Below are positions 1 to 9,044 of a stretch of 64,000 nucleotides of DNA, piece after piece. Origin of the DNA: Brevibacillus choshinensis. GTDB taxonomy: Bacteria > Bacillota > Bacilli > Brevibacillales > Brevibacillaceae. The DNA is taken from NCBI RefSeq assembly GCF_001420695.1, contig NZ_LJJB01000013.1, positions 62,065 to 126,064 on the forward strand, read 5' to 3'. A program made the position numbers and the translations under genes. The notes beneath the pieces are model-generated. The model was not told the DNA's origin. It saw nothing but the letters and a program-made list of their open reading frames with translations, and ran no database searches. The number at the start of each line of letters is the position of its first letter. Position 1 is the first letter of the stretch.

Positions 1-37
1 GCGAAGACCGTTTCTTGTTGACTTAGTCGTTGGTGAC

Positions 38-1261
38 TCAGCCTTCCTGTACTATCGGGAAGGCTTTTTCTTTTCTAGCCAGATACGCATACATGGCCCA
101 GCCGCCAATGAGGAGAACAGCTGCGACGAACACGAACAGCGTGGCACCTCCGAAATGGATCAAGACGAGACTGCCCAAATAAGGTCCGCATGTGCGGGAG
201 ATGTCCCAATGGGTCCCAGTGATCGCAAAGTAGCGTCCCCGCATCGAGGGAGGTGCAACTCTGGTGACGAATGTCAAAAGCTGTGTAATACCAATGCTTT
301 CGCCAATAACCCAAATCAGCTGCAGGGCGATCAGTGCAGGAAGTGAATCGAGGAAGGCATAGCCGAGTGCAACGATCAAAAAACAGAAGTACGATCCGCT
401 GATGAGCAGGCGTGTAGGGAGCTTTTGCGTCCACTTGACCAGCCAAAATTCGAGAAGGATGAGCATGATGCCTTTTGCGGAGACGAGGGTCGCCAATGTT
501 TGTAAGTAGTCGGGCATCGTTTGCTTGAAGTGCAGTTGCAGATTCGTTTCTGTTTGCGCGTAGAACAAACTGATCGGTAAAGATAAAAACATGATGGCGA
601 GAGCCGGTCGATAGGTCTGTAAGGGGCCGTTCATATACGTTTCAGATGCTGTATTCTCTGACGCGATGGCAGGCTGCGTATGGGGGACCTTCCACCAGAC
701 AGCGATTGCATACAGCAGCAGGGACATTGCCGTGAATAAAAAGGCGAGAGCAGGATCGTACTGGTAGATCAACACACCGACTAGAGGGCCTAAAGCAGCT
801 CCGATACTGCCTGCGGTGCTTAAGAGGGCAAATGCGCTCGCCATTTGAGTCCCAGCAATGGAGTCCGCGAGATGGGCACGGCTCGCTGGAATGAACAGGG
901 AGCGTCCTGCTCCGTTGACCACGTAAAGCAAGGCAAAGGCAGCGAGCGAGTCTGCCCACGCCATAGCGAGCATCGCCAAGCCTTGGAGCAGTAGGGAGAC
1001 CAGCATAACCGTTTTTCGCCGAAACCGATCCGTCACGCCACCAGCAAACAGCGTGAGCAAGATTTCAGAGAATGGTTGTAAACCGATGATCAGCATGGTC
1101 CAAGTAATAGAGCTACCGATATGCTCACTCAAGTATAAGACCAAAAATGGAGCAATCATTGCGCTGGATAGAGAAGTGAGTGTTTCTCCGAACAGCCTGA
1201 CCCACAAGATGGGCGGGTACGTAGCGATTAGGCGTGTGAGGGAATGAGGAATGAGGTTCAT
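38..1261 (-). CDS. MFS transporter (sugar/drug efflux type)
   Basis: A 407-residue membrane protein with about 12 hydrophobic segments, typical of the major facilitator superfamily. The loop between helices 2 and 3 carries the MFS signature (GGVTDRFRRKTVM), which fits the GxxxDRxxRK pattern. The ATG is preceded by GAAAGGAAG at good spacing. It diverges from an SgrR-like regulator. In enteric bacteria sgrR neighbours the sugar exporter gene setA, so export of a sugar or related metabolite under control of the neighbour is a reasonable inference. The substrate cannot be read from sequence, and drug efflux is an alternative. Confidence 0.85.
   Translation of the reverse strand: MNLIPHSLTRLIATYPPILWVRLFGETLTSLSSAMIAPFLVLYLSEHIGSSITWTMLIIGLQPFSEILLTLFAGGVTDRFRRKTVMLVSLLLQGLAMLAMAWADSLAAFALLYVVNGAGRSLFIPASRAHLADSIAGTQMASAFALLSTAGSIGAALGPLVGVLIYQYDPALAFLFTAMSLLLYAIAVWWKVPHTQPAIASENTASETYMNGPLQTYRPALAIMFLSLPISLFYAQTETNLQLHFKQTMPDYLQTLATLVSAKGIMLILLEFWLVKWTQKLPTRLLISGSYFCFLIVALGYAFLDSLPALIALQLIWVIGESIGITQLLTFVTRVAPPSMRGRYFAITGTHWDISRTCGPYLGSLVLIHFGGATLFVFVAAVLLIGGWAMYAYLARKEKAFPIVQEG
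41..70 (+). terminator. Intrinsic terminator of an upstream gene
   Basis: The inverted repeat GCCTTCC...GGAAGGC is followed by a T-rich run on the plus strand. It would end a rightward transcript entering from outside the window. It lies inside the last codons of the leftward MFS gene, so the two genes share the DNA of their convergent ends. Confidence 0.7.
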
Positions 1262-1363
1262 GGGTGGCTTCCTTTCTGATTGAAATCGTTTATTATGGTT
1301 TCGTCATATTTTACGTTGGCAAGGCGAGGAGAAAAAGCGTACGATTATGCCTACAGGAATTTC

Positions 1364-3193
1364 ATGTTTTTGAGAGAAGAATCGGTGGTGGTATCGATGC
1401 AGCTGGTAGAACAATACGTGCGTTTATTTGCAGGGCGTCCGAATCTGAAACAGGGGACACCTGCTGACATATCATTGGCGGAAGTTGCAGATATTCTGTA
1501 TTGCACACATCGCAATGCGACGTTGACGTTAAAGAAAATGCAAAACCAAGGGTGGCTCCATTGGCAGCCAGGTCGAGGGCGAGGAAACCGCTCTGTGCTC
1601 ACCTGCCTGCTAGCACCAGACGATCTGGTGTTTACGGTTGCCAAAGAGCTCGTACAAAAAGGGGACATACAAGGCTCCAGACAACTGATTGGTCAGTATC
1701 AACAGGAGTGGCAGGGGCTAGAGGAAGATTATTCACGGTGGATGAGCAGCCAGTTTGGTTTGAGCGTTTCGCGGGAAAAAGGAAATGGGGAACGAGTGGA
1801 CACCCTGCGTTTCTTTGTTAGTGGTCCGTTTCGCATCCTCGATCCGATTCGGGTGCTGTTGCGCTCGCAAACTCATTTGGTCAAACACATTTTCGATACG
1901 CTCGTCCGATTTGATCCTGCGACGAGAACAATCGTGGGTCAGCTCGCCTTTTTCTGGGAGTCTGATGAGCTAGGGAAAGAGTGGACGCTGTATCTGCGAA
2001 AAGGAGTCTTGTTTCATCACGGGCGTCAGATGAACGCAGAGGATGTCTGCTATTCGTTGCTACGCTTGATGGAGGCACCATCCAGGCATCGTTGGCTGAC
2101 TCATTCGATTCAATCTGTCCAGGCCATAGAGGATCACATCGTTATCGTGACTCTGCAGCAGCCGAACCATTTATTTCTCCATGCATTGAGCAAGGAGTAC
2201 GTATCTATTGTGCCAAAAGATTACGTGGTACAGATGGGAGAGGGCTTTGCAGCTAGGCCAGTGGGTACTGGACCCTTCAAAGTGATCCGCAACGATGACT
2301 CTATGCTCGTCCTCGAAGCGTTTCAGCCTTATTTCGCTGGGCGCCCATTCCTCGATCGCGTCGAGCTATGGTGTGTGCCTGAGTTGCAGGATGAAGCAGA
2401 AACGAATCATCTACAGCTACTGAGGTGTACGACAGGAGCGGGAATCGTGCCCGAGCAAGATGGGGTTTGGAATGGCGTGTCCCGACACGAACAGAGCTTT
2501 CAATATGTAAGTCTCAATGGAGCCAAGCCGGGTCCTTTACACGATCTTTCCTTTCGTGCGGCTGTGGCAGCTATTCTTTCTGGGGAAGCGTTGCGGGCGG
2601 ATCTGAAAGGCTCGAGGCAGCCTGTGGAGGCATGGGGGGAAGCAGTCCCGTTTTTACCCGAAGAAGAGATGAGCGCTTTCCTGAAAAATGGGAAGGATTG
2701 TGACTATTCCGGGGAAAAGCTGCTTTTATATACGTATCCTGATCTGGATCATGTGGAAGATGCGATGTGGATTCAGGCAAGATGTGCCCAATATGGGATT
2801 CCTATTGAAATCGTCTACGTTGATCCTGAAGAGCTGGCGCAATCGGCGATGCTCCGGGAGGCTGATCTAATCGTAGACAGCGCGAATGTGGACGAACGAT
2901 TGGAATTATCCTTGCTGGAGTTTGTCTATGCGGAGGCGCTGAGCATCCACCATCATGTAGACGAGCAAGGCAGGAAAAAGGTAGAGAAGCAGATGAAAAG
3001 CTTGCTTGAGGCGAAAACCAAAACCGATCGTGAGGATGAGATGAAGAAAATTCTCGCGATTCTTCAGAAGCGACACACGTTTGTCCCGCTGTATTCCAAT
3101 CGGATCGAGATGCAAGCACACCCGCGTTTATCCGGTATTTCTCTGGATGCGTATGGGTGGGTTGACTTTTCTCGGGTTTTTGTGCGAGCATAG
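1364..3193 (+). CDS. SgrR-family regulator with solute-binding domain
   Basis: The N-terminal part holds an SgrR-type winged helix (SLAEVADILYCTHRNATLTL, then GWLHWQPGRGRGNRS). The rest resembles the family 5 extracellular solute-binding domain of oligopeptide-type transporters, used here as a cytoplasmic ligand sensor. The frame is open from a TTG at 1280, but that TTG looks like part of a promoter (TTGAAA, then TCATATTTT about 18 bases on). The ATG at 1364 has AGGA five bases upstream, and an ATG at 1397 giving MQLVEQYVRLF is also credible. It diverges from the MFS gene, its likely target. The ligand is unknown. Confidence 0.82.
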   Translation: MFLREESVVVSMQLVEQYVRLFAGRPNLKQGTPADISLAEVADILYCTHRNATLTLKKMQNQGWLHWQPGRGRGNRSVLTCLLAPDDLVFTVAKELVQKGDIQGSRQLIGQYQQEWQGLEEDYSRWMSSQFGLSVSREKGNGERVDTLRFFVSGPFRILDPIRVLLRSQTHLVKHIFDTLVRFDPATRTIVGQLAFFWESDELGKEWTLYLRKGVLFHHGRQMNAEDVCYSLLRLMEAPSRHRWLTHSIQSVQAIEDHIVIVTLQQPNHLFLHALSKEYVSIVPKDYVVQMGEGFAARPVGTGPFKVIRNDDSMLVLEAFQPYFAGRPFLDRVELWCVPELQDEAETNHLQLLRCTTGAGIVPEQDGVWNGVSRHEQSFQYVSLNGAKPGPLHDLSFRAAVAAILSGEALRADLKGSRQPVEAWGEAVPFLPEEEMSAFLKNGKDCDYSGEKLLLYTYPDLDHVEDAMWIQARCAQYGIPIEIVYVDPEELAQSAMLREADLIVDSANVDERLELSLLEFVYAEALSIHHHVDEQGRKKVEKQMKSLLEAKTKTDREDEMKKILAILQKRHTFVPLYSNRIEMQAHPRLSGISLDAYGWVDFSRVFVRA

Positions 3194-3320
3194 CTGAAAT
3201 TTTGTCACATTTTAGTGTGAAACCGCTTTCGTTTTTCAACGTATAATTAAGTAAAGAGTTTTTTGCCGTTTTAAAAACAATTTCTTATTGGAAAGCAAAA
3301 CGGTAGGAGGAGGAAGTACG

Positions 3321-3746
3321 GTGTATACGAAAACAGAGAAGGACAAACATCTTGTGTTTGCTTCCATACGCTTGATGATATGTGTCGGACATGCCGACGG
3401 TTATATAGGGAATAAAGAAGTGAATCGGATTCATGAAATGGTAAATTCAGAACATTTCACGCTGAAGGAACGGCAAATCTTGATGGACGACATGGACTAT
3501 CCGAAGCGTCCTGAGGTCATTGTCGAGGACATGATCGACCTGACTCAATCGGAAAAGCTGATGATGATGCGCAAGCTCTATCATATGGCGCTGATTGATC
3601 GCAAGCTGTCTCCAAAGGAATCGAAAGAAATTGCTCGGATTGCCTGCCTGATTGGGATTTCTGAGGAGAAACAGGCACAGGTAGAAGAGTGGATTACCGA
3701 TGGGATCAGATGGCGTGAGCGCTGGGACGAAATCGTGGCAGATTAG
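3321..3746 (+). CDS. TerB-like helical protein
   Basis: A soluble all-helical protein of about 141 residues. Two acidic helix-pair motifs, ADGYIGNKEV and DRKLSPKESKEI, match the internally repeated acidic motifs of TerB (tellurite resistance) and the DjlA N-terminal domain, which are linked to metal binding and envelope stress. The GTG at 3321 is chosen because AGGAGGAGG lies about 8 bases upstream; the longer frame from 3288 has no such site. A TATAAT box at 3242 suggests its own promoter. It forms a single-gene unit closed by a strong terminator. No partner genes of a ter operon are nearby, so its role is open. Confidence 0.65.
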   Translation: MYTKTEKDKHLVFASIRLMICVGHADGYIGNKEVNRIHEMVNSEHFTLKERQILMDDMDYPKRPEVIVEDMIDLTQSEKLMMMRKLYHMALIDRKLSPKESKEIARIACLIGISEEKQAQVEEWITDGIRWRERWDEIVAD

Positions 3747-3787
3747 AAAGGGCCCCATTCACATTGGGGTCCTTTCACCTTTTTTTG
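3747..3787 (+). terminator. Strong intrinsic terminator
   Basis: A long stem (GAAAGGGCCCCA with its imperfect complement TTGGGGTCCTTTC) is followed by a run of seven or eight T residues, directly after the TerB-like gene. Confidence 0.88.
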
Positions 3788-3827
3788 GTACAATAAGGAG
3801 AAGGCTAGCAAATGAGGAGGACAATCT

Positions 3828-4628
3828 ATGTTGCGTATCTTGATTACGAACGACGACGGTATTGAGGCGCTGGGGATTAAAAGACTGGCGGAAGCACTGC
3901 TCACGCTAGAAGATACAGAAATTTACATCGTTGCACCCCAAGAAGAAAAAAGTGGCGTCGGGCATGGGGTTACCTTTCGCAGTGCGTTGGAACCGCAAAA
4001 ACATGACTTCTACGGCCTTCCAGTAAAGGCATGGGCTATCAATGGAAATCCCGCCGACTGTATCAAAGCGGCGTATCATCTTCTGTTCGAGGACGATCAA
4101 AAACCGGATCTCGTCTTTTCCGGCATAAATGTGGGGACGAACCTCGGGCGTGACATTTACTATTCAGGCACGTGCAGTGGGGCTCGTGAAGCAGTTATTC
4201 TCGGGGTTCCTGGTATTGCGCTGTCCTATGACAACTGGTTTGATCAAGATAACTACGGCGAAGTGGTCCAGATGATTCAGCCACTCGTCAAAGACTTTAC
4301 GGAAAAAGCGTTAAAGGGCGAGCTGCCACAGCAAGTATTCTGGAATGTAAACATCCCACATGTGCCGTTGGATGAAGTGAAAGGCATCGTGCCTGCTTCG
4401 CTTTCCTTGAACCATTACGTAGATAAATACAACCAGGAGGGAGCGGGCTACTTCTTGATGCGGGAATATCCAGCAGTCATGCCGCTTGCCGAGCCACTCG
4501 ATTACGACTTGCTCAAAAATGGATACATCGCCATCACGCCGGTTCATATCGACGCAACAGACCGCAGTCTTTTGAAGCAAATGGACGAATGGTCATTCGT
4601 CAAATCGTCTGGGAAACGTGAGGGATAA
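3828..4628 (+). CDS. surE: 5'/3'-nucleotidase SurE
   Basis: SurE is a metal-dependent phosphatase that removes phosphate from nucleoside 5'- and 3'-monophosphates. The N-terminus shows the family signature ILITNDDGIEALG with the metal-binding Asp pair, followed by VAPQEEKSG, the SGINVGTNLG segment and GAREAVILGVPGIALS. The length of 266 residues is normal for the family. TGAGGAGGAC precedes the ATG. The next gene starts a few bases after the SurE stop codon, so the two are probably co-transcribed. Confidence 0.97.
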   Translation: MLRILITNDDGIEALGIKRLAEALLTLEDTEIYIVAPQEEKSGVGHGVTFRSALEPQKHDFYGLPVKAWAINGNPADCIKAAYHLLFEDDQKPDLVFSGINVGTNLGRDIYYSGTCSGAREAVILGVPGIALSYDNWFDQDNYGEVVQMIQPLVKDFTEKALKGELPQQVFWNVNIPHVPLDEVKGIVPASLSLNHYVDKYNQEGAGYFLMREYPAVMPLAEPLDYDLLKNGYIAITPVHIDATDRSLLKQMDEWSFVKSSGKREG

Positions 4629-4632
4629 CGAG

Positions 4633-5673
4633 ATGGCGGAAGAGTTCGAGCCGCGGATCGAGCTGGATGCGACAATCGTGTCACCGGATAGGGAGACGGA
4701 GGGCGAACGGCTGGACCCCGAGCGATTTCATGATTTGTACAAGCTGGCCGGGGAGGAGGGTCTCCCTTACTTTGCCCGCCTGAACGGTCGTGGCGAGGCA
4801 GAATTGTTTCTCGTATTTGAATCGGTGGATGCCTTCAGCGAGCAGACACGTGACGCAGTCTCCATTGAATTCAAAGCGTACCAAAATAAATTGCTCGCCG
4901 TGATCTGGACCTTGTCTGATCCGCTGCAACCATTAGGGTTTCCACTTAGTTTTGACATACAAAAGGCGGAAGAAAGGCATATGGCGCAAAGCATCCTGAA
5001 CCAGGCAGCGACGCCCATTCACTACCTGGCATATGAGGAAGGGAACCTCACGCATATATACACGGAGTCCATCTCACTCTCTGCCGAGGAAGTAGAACGC
5101 ACGGAAGGGATGATCCGTTCCTTGTTCGCGGGGACGCCAGAGGAGCTGCCACATGCAGCCGAGGTGAGGGAAGAAGAGACGGAGACAATCTATGCGCTGT
5201 CTTTGTCCAGGGAAGTGCTCCAGGAGGACGGAGTGGCATTTGTTCTCGACTATCGCCGTATGATGGGGGCACATGGTGAGGAAGAGGCGCAGCACTTGCT
5301 CATGAGAACGGTGCAGCAGGCCGTCTGGGTCATGCGAAGGCACTCCCGAAGTGAGGTGAGAGATTCGACCTTCTCCATATGGGTTGCCGAGAAAGGGGAG
5401 CTCTTGTATCTCGTGGTGACACCTCAGCTCACTCATCTGTTCGAAGTCGTACATATGTCTGAGGACGAGGCGAATCCATTTGCTCGTTTCCTCATGACCT
5501 TGCCAGCATTCGTGAGATGTGAGGATGTAAGCCCTCTACAAACAGGTGCCTACCCTTTGTTGCGATATGAAAAAGGACGTCTCTATCATTTGGAGTTGGA
5601 TGAGCACGTGCAGGTTCGATTAGATGAACTGCATCGGGAAGCGTTTTCAGGGCATCTCAATCCGTATCAGTAA
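4633..5673 (+). CDS. Conserved hypothetical acidic protein
   Basis: A soluble acidic protein of about 346 residues with no signal peptide, membrane segment or motif that I recognise. The ATG at 4633 is preferred because GAGGG lies about 8 bases upstream, overlapping the surE stop region. A GTG at 4618 in the same frame is also possible. The immediate coupling to surE suggests an operon. Alternating hydrophobic stretches suggest a folded, possibly repeated, domain (for example residues 95-170 and 200-290). Function unknown. Confidence 0.7.
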   Translation: MAEEFEPRIELDATIVSPDRETEGERLDPERFHDLYKLAGEEGLPYFARLNGRGEAELFLVFESVDAFSEQTRDAVSIEFKAYQNKLLAVIWTLSDPLQPLGFPLSFDIQKAEERHMAQSILNQAATPIHYLAYEEGNLTHIYTESISLSAEEVERTEGMIRSLFAGTPEELPHAAEVREEETETIYALSLSREVLQEDGVAFVLDYRRMMGAHGEEEAQHLLMRTVQQAVWVMRRHSRSEVRDSTFSIWVAEKGELLYLVVTPQLTHLFEVVHMSEDEANPFARFLMTLPAFVRCEDVSPLQTGAYPLLRYEKGRLYHLELDEHVQVRLDELHREAFSGHLNPYQ

Positions 5674-5822
5674 ATATTGCAACATTGTGAAAACGAATTT
5701 TCATAGGAATGTTTTTCACTTCGATGAAATATGGGTAAATAAGTCATTTTTCAACAAAGGAAACGACAAGGAAAATTTCGAAGTAGGTAGGACAGACAAT
5801 CTGCTGGGGAGAGGTGACAACG

Positions 5823-6311
5823 ATGTACGCTGTTCAACCCGATGTACTACAGTACGTTTCCGATTGCGCTCACCGTTTTCAAGGGGAGATCGAACAACTG
5901 GCCGAGAGTCATGCACTCACCATAGAGGGTGGATTACCTGCCCTGGAGCTGCAAGTTCAACCACAATTTCAAGCATTGCTGGAGTATACGTTGTGGGGAG
6001 AGTCTGGAGTCGTAGCGATTCACGGTAAGCTACAACTGCGAAACGAGATTCTGTCGTCGAAGGATTCCTTTTCCATCATGATGAAATTTTCCCTGTCTCA
6101 TGATCCGAATCTGGACATCGAGAGCAAAAAACTACGCATCGAAGAAATTCTCTATGGAGAAGTTGATCTGTTTTGGAACATCCCTCCCGCCGGTCACGTC
6201 GGACATGTAGAACTGACCATTCGCTTTTCTTATCAGCCTGGCTCAGGTCGACTTGGTGAATATGTACGCAGTGTACTGGGCATCGTAACGGGTAAAATGA
6301 TAGCTGCCTAA
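5823..6311 (+). CDS. Hypothetical protein, 162 residues
   Basis: A soluble protein with no recognised domain. The ATG at 5823 has GGGGAGAGGTG upstream at about 9 bases; a GTG at 5814 in the same frame lies within that site. The predicted strands around ALEYTLWGESGVVAIHGKL and VGHVELTIRFSYQP suggest a beta-rich fold. It is followed by a terminator and preceded by about 150 bases of non-coding sequence, so it is probably a single-gene unit. Function unknown. Confidence 0.65.
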   Translation: MYAVQPDVLQYVSDCAHRFQGEIEQLAESHALTIEGGLPALELQVQPQFQALLEYTLWGESGVVAIHGKLQLRNEILSSKDSFSIMMKFSLSHDPNLDIESKKLRIEEILYGEVDLFWNIPPAGHVGHVELTIRFSYQPGSGRLGEYVRSVLGIVTGKMIAA

Positions 6312-6329
6312 AGAACCGAGTAGAAGAGT

Positions 6330-6359
6330 GGGCTCTCCGTAAATAGGAGAGCTTTTTTG
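6330..6359 (+). terminator. Intrinsic terminator
   Basis: GCTCTCC-N7-GGAGAGC followed by TTTTTT, just downstream of the hypothetical gene ending at 6311. Confidence 0.85.
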
Positions 6360-6409
6360 CTGCATGTCTACCACGGGGATTATCGCTGGAAGGGAGACGA
6401 ATTATAGTT

Positions 6410-7006
6410 ATGCGACTATTCGTGGCTCTGGATATACCGCAGAATGCTGCCTCTTACATAGCCGACGTTCAACAACGCTTGCAACAGGATGTGAACGTCG
6501 ACCGTTGGCAATCCTTGCATAACCTGCACCTCACCTTGCATTTTTTAGGCGAAGTGCATGAATCGCTCATTCCGGCCATTTGCGAGGACATGGATATTGT
6601 CAGTGCCATCATCCATCCGTTTTCCTTGAGGGTAGGGAGTTTGGGGGCGTTTCCACATGCCGAACATCCCCGTGTGCTCTGGCTGGGACTTCGTGGTCAG
6701 ACAAATCCGCTCAAACAGCTGCATCTGTTGTTAGGCAAGCGCTTTGACCTGCATGACGGTCTGTCCTACGATCGTAAGCGGTATCGCCCACACATCACAC
6801 TCGCGCGCGGGCCCCATGTGCAGGGGAGTGGTCTGCCCCTTCTGGAGTGGAACGAACGATATTTGGCTATCGAGCCACCTCATTGGCAGGCAAAGCACGT
6901 CCATTTGTATCTATCTGAGCTAAAACCAGAGGGAGCCGTCCATTCCATTATCCACACGAGCACGTTTGATAAAGAACACAGCAAAAAACAAGCGGTGCCT
7001 GAATAG
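6410..7006 (+). CDS. thpR: RNA 2',3'-cyclic phosphodiesterase (2H family)
   Basis: A member of the LigT/ThpR branch of the 2H phosphoesterases, which open 2',3'-cyclic phosphates at RNA ends. Both catalytic HxTx motifs are present: HLTLHFLGE near residue 44 and RPHITLAR near residue 127. At 198 residues it is of normal family length. GGAAGGGAG lies upstream of the ATG. The next gene begins about 50 bases later in the same direction, so the pair may be an operon. The physiological RNA substrate is unknown in most bacteria. Confidence 0.92.
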   Translation: MRLFVALDIPQNAASYIADVQQRLQQDVNVDRWQSLHNLHLTLHFLGEVHESLIPAICEDMDIVSAIIHPFSLRVGSLGAFPHAEHPRVLWLGLRGQTNPLKQLHLLLGKRFDLHDGLSYDRKRYRPHITLARGPHVQGSGLPLLEWNERYLAIEPPHWQAKHVHLYLSELKPEGAVHSIIHTSTFDKEHSKKQAVPE

Positions 7007-7054
7007 ACTGGAAGAAAGGACCAGGGAGACCTTCCAGAAAGCGGTGGAAAACGG

Positions 7055-7723
7055 ATGGGTGAGTTCACGACCGGCATTCTTTATCCACGCAAATACGAAC
7101 CGAAAGTACTGATTGCCTTGTCCAAGTCAGAACAGCCGTACTTCCACAGGAACGTCAACGGCGACTGGAACGCTTTTTTCCTGCAGGACGAGTGGCTGGA
7201 AACATCGGAAACTCTGCAATTTCTTTTGCAGCTGTCCAAGCAATTTGTGCCGTTGCTCTGGTTTCACGACGCGGAAGATAACGGCTGGGGCTTTCGGATG
7301 TTCGATGCTGGCTACGAGGTTTCCTCCGCAACGATCAGTTACTCGTTGGACGTAGAGATGGCGGAAGAAGAATTTGGCCGGCTCTATCCAGAGATTGACC
7401 TGCAGGAAGGAATCGGAGAAAGTGAAGACGTACGGCAAAAGTATGAGGACATCCTGGATCGGGTAGTGCGATCGGAGCTGTATCGGCGAGAAGTAGGGAA
7501 AGGCATCACCAGGATTAAACCGCAGACGTTTAACCGGATTGCGGGTCCGAAGCAAGTACAGCAGCTGCGCTCGCTATTTGACCTGCAGTTGTTGACCGAT
7601 GTGGACGAAGAGACAGGAGCTTCGTTGCTTTACGATTCAGTAGATCTGTTCAAGGAAATCTTGGGCATTGAAGAAATGGTATGGGTCAATTACGCGTATT
7701 TAGCGAGCGGTGGGAGAGAGTAG
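7055..7723 (+). CDS. Hypothetical protein, 222 residues
   Basis: A soluble acidic protein without signal peptide, membrane helix or recognised catalytic motif. Aromatic-rich segments (LWFHDAEDNGWGFRMFDAGYE) sit in the first half and a helical region (DVRQKYEDILDRVVRSELYRR, about residues 128-148) in the second. GGTGGAAAACGG precedes the ATG. It follows thpR closely and ends at a bidirectional terminator shared with the convergent peptidase gene. Function unknown. Confidence 0.68.
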   Translation: MGEFTTGILYPRKYEPKVLIALSKSEQPYFHRNVNGDWNAFFLQDEWLETSETLQFLLQLSKQFVPLLWFHDAEDNGWGFRMFDAGYEVSSATISYSLDVEMAEEEFGRLYPEIDLQEGIGESEDVRQKYEDILDRVVRSELYRREVGKGITRIKPQTFNRIAGPKQVQQLRSLFDLQLLTDVDEETGASLLYDSVDLFKEILGIEEMVWVNYAYLASGGRE

Positions 7724-7729
7724 AAAAAA

Positions 7730-7772
7730 GAGGATGCTATGTGATCTCACACATAACCATCCTCTTTTTTTT
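7730..7772. terminator. Bidirectional terminator
   Basis: An A-run, a stem (AGAGGATG...CATCCTCT) with an inner CTATGTG/CACACATA pairing, and a run of eight T residues. It can stop both convergent transcripts. It overlaps the last codons of the leftward M23 peptidase gene. Confidence 0.85.
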
Positions 7773-8646
7773 GCCCCTTTACGGTATCTCCCTGTACGAC
7801 TCGATCGATGCCTGCAAAACGGATACGTACGGATCGTGCATGCAACAGGTCAGAGGAATCGGACACCTGCATATGCAAGTGAGGCTCGCTCGAATTGCCC
7901 GAGTTGCCGCACAGCCCGATCATTTGTCCTACCTCTACATGGTCACCTGGCTGTACGGTGATGGAGCGGTGCTTCAGATGTGCAAGCAAGCTGTATTCTC
8001 CGTTGCCGTGATCGATTTCCACGAAATTGCCGGCAGCGTAGTCTTCATTTACCGTGCCAGGCTCGTTGTCCCAGATGGCGTTCGACACCTTGAGGACAGT
8101 TCCAGCGGCTGGAGCTACGATTGGTTGTCCAAAAGCGAAATAGCTGTCGTTGCGCTTCGGATCGCCATGGAAAGTCTTCTCGTTTCGCATCACGAGAAAA
8201 TCAAATGCATAGCGTTGGCTTGGATAAGCGTAGTGATAGTTGAGCAGCTCGTTGGTGCCGCCCCAATAGGTAAACCACTCACCATGGAACGGCATGTGAT
8301 ACGTTCCTTTCGTGAGGGCTGTATCGGTATCGGGAAAGGATGATAAATGAGCAAGTCGCAGACCGAGGATCGTTCCGTCACGATCAATCGCTGTCGACAG
8401 TCCTTTTTGTCCACTTTCATCAATCCATACATAGCGAAGTGTGTCGCCCCAAGGGACGATGGAAGCAGGAAGTAGCTGGTAGCCCGTTACCCCCTGATGA
8501 AATTCAGAAGCAAAAGTACCAAACTCTTCTAGACTTAGTTGTTCCCGAAAGGAAGCGCTACAAGCTTCGTAGAGCGCTTTGTACCCTCCAGCTATGAAAG
8601 CGGCAGGGATCCAGTCTGCCTGGTCCATTCGATGATGTCGTTCCAA
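7747..8646 (-). CDS. M23-family peptidase-like protein
   Basis: The C-terminal half is a LytM-type M23 domain: a His/Asp region around YAYPSQRYAFD, then SLLAHLKHRS and PHLHMQVS, which supply the usual zinc and catalytic histidines. M23 enzymes cut peptidoglycan cross-bridges. The N-terminal 130 residues are a separate unrecognised domain. The frame extends upstream to 8718, but the TTG at 8646 is preferred because TGGAGG lies 9 bases before it. No signal peptide is visible with either start. That is odd for a wall hydrolase; a cytoplasmic role, non-classical export or a misjudged start are all possible. Confidence 0.78.
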   Translation of the reverse strand: MERHHRMDQADWIPAAFIAGGYKALYEACSASFREQLSLEEFGTFASEFHQGVTGYQLLPASIVPWGDTLRYVWIDESGQKGLSTAIDRDGTILGLRLAHLSSFPDTDTALTKGTYHMPFHGEWFTYWGGTNELLNYHYAYPSQRYAFDFLVMRNEKTFHGDPKRNDSYFAFGQPIVAPAAGTVLKVSNAIWDNEPGTVNEDYAAGNFVEIDHGNGEYSLLAHLKHRSITVQPGDHVEVGQMIGLCGNSGNSSEPHLHMQVSDSSDLLHARSVRIRFAGIDRVVQGDTVKGQKKEDGYV

Positions 8647-9044
8647 AAGAATCATCCTCCATTCGTATATATAGTACGGATAAAGCCCAGGGAGAGTTTC
8701 TCTTCCCGATACATCCACGGCAAACCTGATTTCCGCTGGATGGTCTATAGCCTGTGGATAGCCTTGCCCATCTTGCTTTTGTGGAGAATATGTACCAATA
8801 TCATTACCAATTTTCCTGTGAGTTGGTCAAAATGATAAGTAACCAATATAAAATGATAGAACATCCTCCGAATGAAACTGAGCATAGACTCATATGGCCG
8901 TCTATCCGTTTGATATGGCCGCCTCTGTGCGAAAAAAGAAGGACAATCAGTATGGCAGGAGGAATACCATTAAATATAAATGCAATATTCTGTAAATGAT
9001 AAATCGTTGAGATCAAACGAAATCATTATGTAGGAGGATCAGAA
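8647..9044. other. Intergenic region between divergent genes
   Basis: About 400 bases between the leftward peptidase gene and the rightward cytochrome gene. It must hold both promoters. It becomes AT-rich after 8800. I see a TATATATA stretch near 8660 upstream of the peptidase and two ATATGGCCG copies (8893 and 8911). No convincing gene or RNA element is visible. Confidence 0.5.
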
